Source: Hydractinia symbiolongicarpus (lineage: Eukaryota > Cnidaria > Hydrozoa > Anthoathecata > Hydractiniidae). From it: DNA of 64,000 nucleotides. Position numbers and translations under genes: made by a program. Below the pieces are notes generated by a model, which saw nothing but the letters and a program-made list of their open reading frames with translations, was not told where the DNA came from and made no database searches. The stretch is taken from the NCBI RefSeq assembly GCF_029227915.1, contig NC_079884.1, positions 3,906,001-3,970,000 on the forward strand, read 5' to 3'. Of this stretch, positions 58,426-64,000 are shown one piece after another; the first letter of the stretch is position 1; every line of letters begins with the position of its first letter.

Positions 58426-59247
58426 ATGCCTTATGCAAGTCAGCCAAGAGTGAAAATCTCAGAATTAACTGATGAGAACGTAAAGTTCACTTTAGACAGT
58501 ACTGATTTATCCATGGCTAACAGTCTTCGAAGAATTTTTATTGCAGAGGTGCCCACAATTGCAATTGATTGGGTCCAGATTGAAAATAATACATCTGTGT
58601 TGCACGATGAATTTATTGCACACAGAGTTGGGTTAATACCATTAACAAGTGATGAATCTGTTGAACGTATGAATTATTCACGGAATTGCACATGCATGGA
58701 CTTTTGTGTGGAATGTTCCGTAGAGTTCACGTTAGAAGTAAAATGTACTGATGAGACAACGCGGCACGTTACTAGTCGAGATTTAATCTCATCTGACCCT
58801 AAAGTTATCCCAGTGACATCACGCAATAAAGAAGATGAATCAGAATATGGAGATACTTATGATATTGTTATCGTAAAATTGCGTAAAGGACAAGAGTTGA
58901 AATTACGAGCTTTTGCAAAGAAAGGTTTTGGCAAAGAGCATGCAAAGTGGAATCCAACCGCGGGAGTAGCGTTTGAATATGATCCTGATAATGTTTTAAG
59001 ACACACAACCTACCCTCGCCCTGAAGAGTGGCCCAAAAGCGAGTACTCGCAGCTTGATGAAGATCAGTACCAAGGCGAGTTTGACCCTAATGCAAAAGCT
59101 GATACATTTTATTATAATGTGGAAAGCTGTGGATCGCTTCGACCTGAAAATATTGTGCTCACTGGATTGTCTGTGTTAAAGAAAAAACTCAGTGATTTGC
59201 AAACGCAGCACAGTCATGAAATTGCTGCAGATGTGTTGGCAATCTGA
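58426..59247 (+). CDS. POLR2C: RNA polymerase II subunit RPB3 (273 aa, no introns in CDS)
   Basis: Full length relative to human RPB3 (275 aa). The N-terminal [19 protein letters not shown] then [19 protein letters not shown] is the alpha-subunit-like dimerisation domain that pairs with RPB11. [10 protein letters not shown] provides the RPB3 zinc site (C88, C90, C94, C97). [14 protein letters not shown] and the C-terminal [15 protein letters not shown] complete the conserved core. It is a structural subunit of nuclear RNA polymerase II. The coding region is uninterrupted, unlike its neighbours. The intact frame and strong conservation argue for a functional gene. Confidence 0.97.
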   Translation: MPYASQPRVKISELTDENVKFTLDSTDLSMANSLRRIFIAEVPTIAIDWVQIENNTSVLHDEFIAHRVGLIPLTSDESVERMNYSRNCTCMDFCVECSVEFTLEVKCTDETTRHVTSRDLISSDPKVIPVTSRNKEDESEYGDTYDIVIVKLRKGQELKLRAFAKKGFGKEHAKWNPTAGVAFEYDPDNVLRHTTYPRPEEWPKSEYSQLDEDQYQGEFDPNAKADTFYYNVESCGSLRPENIVLTGLSVLKKKLSDLQTQHSHEIAADVLAI

Positions 59248-60387
59248 TTGCTGATAAAAATTGAAACTAAAAACTGGACCATATTCTGTGAATGTTGGCA
59301 ATTTTTAATTGCATTTACATTGACACTGCTTGATTGTAAAGTTTATGTTTGTGAAGAGTTATTTGAAAACATATTTGGTAACCAAACTTTTAGTTTTTGC
59401 TAAAAAATACTGTCTCATAGTTAATATTATAACTTTAATGTACCTGTTATTTAGGAGACATATAGTAAAGGCTACTGAAGCTAAAATTTACATAATATTA
59501 TTTTTAGTTGTAGGTAAATTAGAAGAAAAAACCGTTGTAAATTGTTTTTTAAACAGGACAATTCTTATCTGTAACAGTGTAGAGTGTCCAACATCATGTC
59601 TGTTTATTATTTTAACCCAACTAAAATCAAACTATTGTATGTGCATATAGTTGCTGAGGCAAAGTTAATTCTTCATATTGTAGCTTTAAACAGAAATATA
59701 GGATGCAGTGGATTTGTAGATATTTTGGGGAAAAAATTGTTTATTGTCTTATTTTTCCTTGACCCATTGTGTTTGGAAGTTGTCTGCGGTTTTCAAATTG
59801 ATTGCCTTGCTCGAGGCTAAGCTTTTGAGAAGGGCTAAAAAAATCAATATTTAGTTATTATGCTTCACCTCTTTTTTATATAAATTCGAATTGCCTTCCT
59901 TTTGTAGTAAAGGTATATTCTAGATGAGTGCTTATTTTGAAATATTTAGAACAGGGGGCACTGAATTAAGCATTTAATTATATGCATAAGTGAGTTGTTA
60001 CTATATTTTGGTAAAATGTGATCATGTTTATGCACACTGCATTGGTATAAGTTTCTGTATACGTAGAAAAATACACAGGTCATTTTAATTAATGTTTATA
60101 GAATAACAAGAAGTTTTTTATTCCTAATATTTTTGTGACAACTGGAATTTGGTGTACGTCATTAATCATTTAAAACCAGAATGATGTATACTATATACAA
60201 AGTGAAAACAGTTAACATACAAAGAGGAATTTGCTAGTTAACCGTGTCTTTTTTGAAAAGCCTCATGAAATTTAACTATAAAGAGAGACAGCATACTTGC
60301 TGCTATCACTAAGAGTATTATTATAGTGACCTTATCTATTGTTCTATTGCAGTGTGTTTATTCATTAAATAGACGATAACAATAAAA
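59248..60387. other. RPB3 3' flank and TSFM 5' flank
   Basis: Open frames at 59330-59820 are AT-rich and show no domain; they look like 3' UTR sequence. No separate gene recognised. Confidence 0.45.
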
Positions 60388-61919
60388 ATGTTAGCGTATC
60401 ATATTAGAAATTATTTCGGACCAAAAGGTATGTTTCTTATCTTCCACTTTTTTTTATTGTTGATGATACAGCTTTTATTTTTTCCTCGACAATATTATTT
60501 TTTTTTAGCCATCTTTTCTCTGCCTTATCGTTGGTGCTTTCTAAGGCAAAGCTCAACAAACCCTGGAATGAAGAAAGCTTTACTTACAGATCTTAGGAAA
60601 GGAACAGGATATTCTTTTGCAAAATGTAACGAAGCTTTGAAGCAGTGCAATAACAATCTTCAAGAGGCTGAACTCTGGTTGCATGAACAAGCAGAAAAAG
60701 AAGGTTGGTCAAAAGCTAAAAAACTCAACAAACGCTCAACAAATCAAGGGCTGGTTGGTATATTAGCTGAAGATAATTATGTTGCTATAGTGGAAGTAAG
60801 ATTATAAACCTATAATAGCAACCTTTAGAATTTTAATCATTCATTTTTAATTGACAATGTGAAATCTAAGAAAAAGCCATTCTGTGCCAACTTGGCAAAC
60901 CAGTCCTCTGAACTCATGTTTTAGCAGATAGATCCATAAGTAGAAAGCTTAATTTTGTTGTTCTGAGCCTCAAGTCACCTTTGATATTCTAAAACGCTCC
61001 GAGTATCAGTATGTTGTATGTGATGCAATATGATCTTTTTGTCCTGTTCAGCTGTGTACCTAAGGATAATGCTACAGAGCAGAAGTTAACAGACATATTA
61101 AAAAATGCAATTTTTTATTTAAACTAAAACAAAGAAGGGTAATATTATTTTATCATACATCATATATCAATGACTATGACTGCCCATGTACAGTATCAAT
61201 AATTTGCCCAACATTTTGAGCTTAACCTTTAACTTTTTCTAAAATGCTATTTAGAGATATTGTTATAATTGCTTCTAATTGTGTTGTTTTGTTTCTAGTT
61301 GGCTTGCGAAACCGATTTTGTTGCAAGAAACGAATTATTTCAAGAACTTGTTTCTACAGCAGCACAATCAACATTACATTTTAGGCAGCAAGTTATTTTA
61401 CAGAACCAAAAAGTAAACTCTTTGAATAATAATGATGTAACACATTTGCGAGAGTTTCTTTTGCAACACGAATTACAAACGTTAACAGTTAAAAATGGCA
61501 GTGTAACTTTACAAGAACATCTTGTCAGTTTAGTAGGCAAGATCGGTGAAAATATGAAATTAAAGAGAGCGATAGCTATTGCAACAAACCGAGAAAATAT
61601 TGTTGGAACTGCTGTTCATGGAAATATCACTGCATGTATAAATAACTGCTTTATGGGTTCGTATGCCTCAACAGTTGTGTTAAAACCACTACATCAAGAT
61701 TGTGATGCTATTAATTTAAAACAGCTTGCCAATGGAATTAGTCAGCATGTTATTGGGATGAATCCACAATTTCTACATCCTCCGCATGGCAATGATAATG
61801 ACGAAGAGGCATTACTATCTCAAGAATACTTGTTAAACGATAAAATAAAAATAAAAGATATAGTTAGACAAAATAATGTTGAAATTGTTGACTTTGTAAG
61901 GTATGGTGTCAATGAGTAA
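60388..61919 (+). CDS. TSFM: mitochondrial elongation factor Ts (three exons, 315 aa)
   Basis: Exons are 60388-60427, 60509-60795 and 61299-61919 (donors GTATGT and GTAAGA, acceptors TTTTTTAG and TTTCTAG; phases 1 and 0; 948 nt). The first about 28 residues (MLAYHIRNYFGPK, then RWCFLRQSS) are basic and aromatic, a likely mitochondrial targeting peptide. MKKALLTDLRKGTGYSFAKCNEAL is the UBA-like N-terminal helix domain. LACETDFVARN is the diagnostic EF-Ts motif that works in nucleotide exchange on EF-Tu. The length is close to human EF-Tsmt (about 325). It recycles mitochondrial EF-Tu from GDP to GTP during translation in the matrix. Confidence 0.95.
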
Positions 61920-63014
61920 AGAGTTATAACAAAATTCCAGAATAACATTTTTTCTATTTTTTGTATTCATAATCATTATTTAGGATGAAAATTAACAAAA
62001 CTTTATTTTCACATGACATACACAAGTTATTGTTTTCTTACTTTTCCACTATTGGAGTAATAATTATTTAAGTTAACCAATATTTTTCAAGGAACAGTAA
62101 AAAAAGGTTTTCCTTATATATTTCAGGATTGTATTTTCATAGTGAAGCAAGTATTGCTTAAATAAATATTTTTTAAAATGTGTAGAATCTTTAGGGATAG
62201 CACAGCACCGTGCATGTAATAATTTAGGCAAGAGTTTCAATGTACCAAACTTGAAACCATGCCTATATAAATAAAGTGTACAAAATTTTCCTGAAAAAAA
62301 CTGCTGAATTTTCTGTGAAAATTTTGGCTATTATATGTACATGTATGTACTTTTAACCCTATTCGGAGGGGTAAGTTTTTAATAACTCCTTATTGCTATG
62401 TTATATGGCTATGAAACTTACTGAGTTTCAATATTTATCTATTAGACACCTGAATGCCAAATTTTTAGGTCCCATACCTTCCAGAGGTGTTAATATTGGC
62501 CATTACTTGAAACTACCCCTAAAAATCTCTGAAATCCTTAATATGGGAAAATTTAATGACATGACTCCTGTTAGGATTATCCTTAGAACTTGAAATAACA
62601 CAACTTTGTTTCATTAAGAAGAATCATTTTGCTTATTTATTGCTGCCATTTTGTTCCTTTTATGACGTAATATAAGTGGGCCAAGTTTAATTCAATTTGA
62701 ACAACCCTATGAAAAGTTATTGAGTTATCGGTCATGGTATGTTCGAAATACCCCAGACCAAATAGAGTAAAGCAGGGTGAATTCCTCTGTATGCAATAAT
62801 GATTGAAACATATTTGTAAATTAAGGCTTTACATAAATTTTTATGAGTTTTAACCTTCTGCACTTCTTGATTGTTTTTACAAATGTTTTTTAAATTTTTT
62901 GGAAGTCAATGTAACATGCTATAAGATTTACATGCTGCATTAAAGAATACGAGTGTATTTATTATTATCTTTTATTTACATGTAATCTCTTAAACTTTTT
63001 TATTTATAGGTACT
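61920..63014. other. intergenic between TSFM and the sulfatase
   Basis: Holds the MITE at 62353-62771. TTTATTTATAG at 62999-63009 is an acceptor just before the sulfatase ATG, so a 5' non-coding exon of that gene probably lies here or upstream. Confidence 0.45.
62353..62771 (+). mobile_element. TTAACCCTATT MITE, full-length copy
   Basis: Left end TTAACCCTATTCGGAGGGG, right end CCCCAGACCAAATAGAGTAA (inverted, imperfect). The interior matches 31999-32502 in reverse and 5967-6125 in direct orientation. Confidence 0.65.
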
Positions 63015-64000
63015 ATGCTGAATAGGAATACACTTCTTTTGCTGCTATTCCAAGCAGTGAATGTTATGAGCCATACAAAACCAAACATTGATTTGATTCC
63101 TAAATCCAGACCAAATATTGTGATATTTATAGCTGATGATTTAGGTATTGGAGACGTTGGTTGCTATGGAAATGATACTTTACACACACCTAATATAGAC
63201 AGTATGTGCAAAAGAGGTTTAAAGTTAAATCACAATTTAGCTGCTGAGTCTGTTTGCACACCAAGTCGTGCGGCTCTCCTGACTGGTCGCTATGCAGTTA
63301 GGTATGGACTGACCGCATCTAGTCTTTCTGAACAAAGAGTCATAACTTCTGCTTCAAGTTCTTCTGGAATACCTTCAAACATAACAGGCTTTGCAGAATT
63401 ACTGAAAACAAATAATTATACAAATGGTTATTTCGGTAAATGGCATTTAGGGTTACATTCTGATGATAAAGATTTTAGTTATTCTCCACTGAATCGTGGA
63501 TTTGATTACTATTTTGGAATGCCGCTAACAAATTTGTTGGACTGTGATTTTGGTGTTGGTAGTGAATTATTGCCTACACCAATTCTAAAATTTCCCAAAA
63601 CTAAGTTTTTCTTGCCTTTCGTGTTAGCAGCTGTTGTTATCACTTTCTCTTTCTTGTTTCCAATGAGGAAGTTACTTTTGTTAATGTTGTGGTTATACAT
63701 AGTTCTGTGGTTATTGCACATTTTAAATATGTTATTATCTCGACAACTAAACTGTATTTTATTGAAAAACAATGAGTTGGTTGAACAACCTGTCAGAGTT
63801 GAAACCCTTACCAACAAGTTGACAATAGAGGTGGAAAATTTTATTGAGAAGCACCAAAATCACCTATTTATGGCTGTTGTGTCCTATCATAAGGTTCATG
63901 CTGCATTGGCAACTAGCAAGGAGTTTGTTGGTCAAAGTAAACATGGAAAATATGGAGACAATGTTGAAGAGATGGATGCATCAGTTGGTAGAATTCTTAA
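63015..64000 (+). CDS. steryl-sulfatase-type arylsulfatase, 5' part (open at window end)
   Basis: The ATG at 63015 follows an acceptor (63001-63009) by five bases. 328 codons stay open to the window edge, so the C-terminal part (family length about 580) is missing. Residues 1-20 are a signal peptide. D41 and D42 in IADDLGIGD are metal ligands. C81 in CTPSRAALLTGR is the residue converted to formylglycine, the catalytic nucleophile. GKWHLG (about 141-146) and SYHKVH follow in the expected order. Two long hydrophobic segments (about 199-216 and 219-241) in the middle of the catalytic domain match the membrane hairpin found in STS and its relatives (ARSD/E/F/H) but not in arylsulfatases A and B. 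It hydrolyses sulfate esters, probably bound to the ER membrane. It may continue in further exons. Confidence 0.9.
   Translation, partial: MLNRNTLLLLLFQAVNVMSHTKPNIDLIPKSRPNIVIFIADDLGIGDVGCYGNDTLHTPNIDSMCKRGLKLNHNLAAESVCTPSRAALLTGRYAVRYGLTASSLSEQRVITSASSSSGIPSNITGFAELLKTNNYTNGYFGKWHLGLHSDDKDFSYSPLNRGFDYYFGMPLTNLLDCDFGVGSELLPTPILKFPKTKFFLPFVLAAVVITFSFLFPMRKLLLLMLWLYIVLWLLHILNMLLSRQLNCILLKNNELVEQPVRVETLTNKLTIEVENFIEKHQNHLFMAVVSYHKVHAALATSKEFVGQSKHGKYGDNVEEMDASVGRIL

Noticed and set aside
59330-59820. Open frames downstream of RPB3
   Set aside because: AT-rich 3' UTR-like sequence without domain features.
63509-63817. Open frame on the minus strand opposite the sulfatase
   Set aside because: It mirrors the hydrophobic membrane hairpin of the sulfatase coding strand and has no features of its own.

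Overview
The window is animal nuclear DNA: AT-rich, with GT-AG introns, compact exons and dense, mostly dead mobile elements. The best guess is a cnidarian, probably a medusozoan. Reasons are a retinoid X receptor, small astacins without C-terminal domains, and many short palindromic elements. No species is claimed. Exon models below were built by hand from splice signals and from frame continuity across every junction.

Layout. 0-4 kb: fragments of two unidentified genes (a possible 3' exon on +, a signal-peptide exon on -), a tRNA-derived SINE and an inverted pair of repeats. 4.0-7.8 kb (+): a seven-exon RAD51AP1 homologue with an 11-nt first coding exon; its introns hold MITEs. 9.1-9.7 kb (-): an orphan coiled-coil protein. 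10.9-17.7 kb (-): a four-exon gene for a 1,744-residue secreted protein with polyproline and ten DPYADLG-type heptads, the most novel object here. 19.1 kb (+): a small protein with a ubiquitin-like ending. 20.8-23.8 kb (-): a two-exon PUS7L-type pseudouridine synthase. 24-27 kb: SINEs and other repeats.

27.1-31.5 kb: two astacin metalloprotease genes, head to head about 390 bp apart. The minus-strand copy is intact. The plus-strand copy has one extra base in exon 2. 34.9-38.6 kb (-): a retinoid X receptor whose ligand-binding domain is standard but whose DNA-binding P-box is not; a possible 5' exon lies at 41.9 kb. 42-46.4 kb: repeats, a perfect hairpin, SINE remnants and an array of palindromic CCTGACGCTCAGG boxes. 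46.9-47.7 kb (+): a small cysteine-rich protein with a duplicated splice donor. 48-52 kb: SINEs, a hairpin shaped like a miRNA precursor, and a broken Ty3/Gypsy integrase. 54.2-57.6 kb (-): a dead RTE-type LINE. 58.4-64 kb (+): intronless RPB3, mitochondrial EF-Ts and the 5' part of a steryl-sulfatase-type gene that runs off the window.

The genes do not form a pathway; this is an ordinary invertebrate gene neighbourhood. The astacin pair is the only clear local family and probably shares a promoter.
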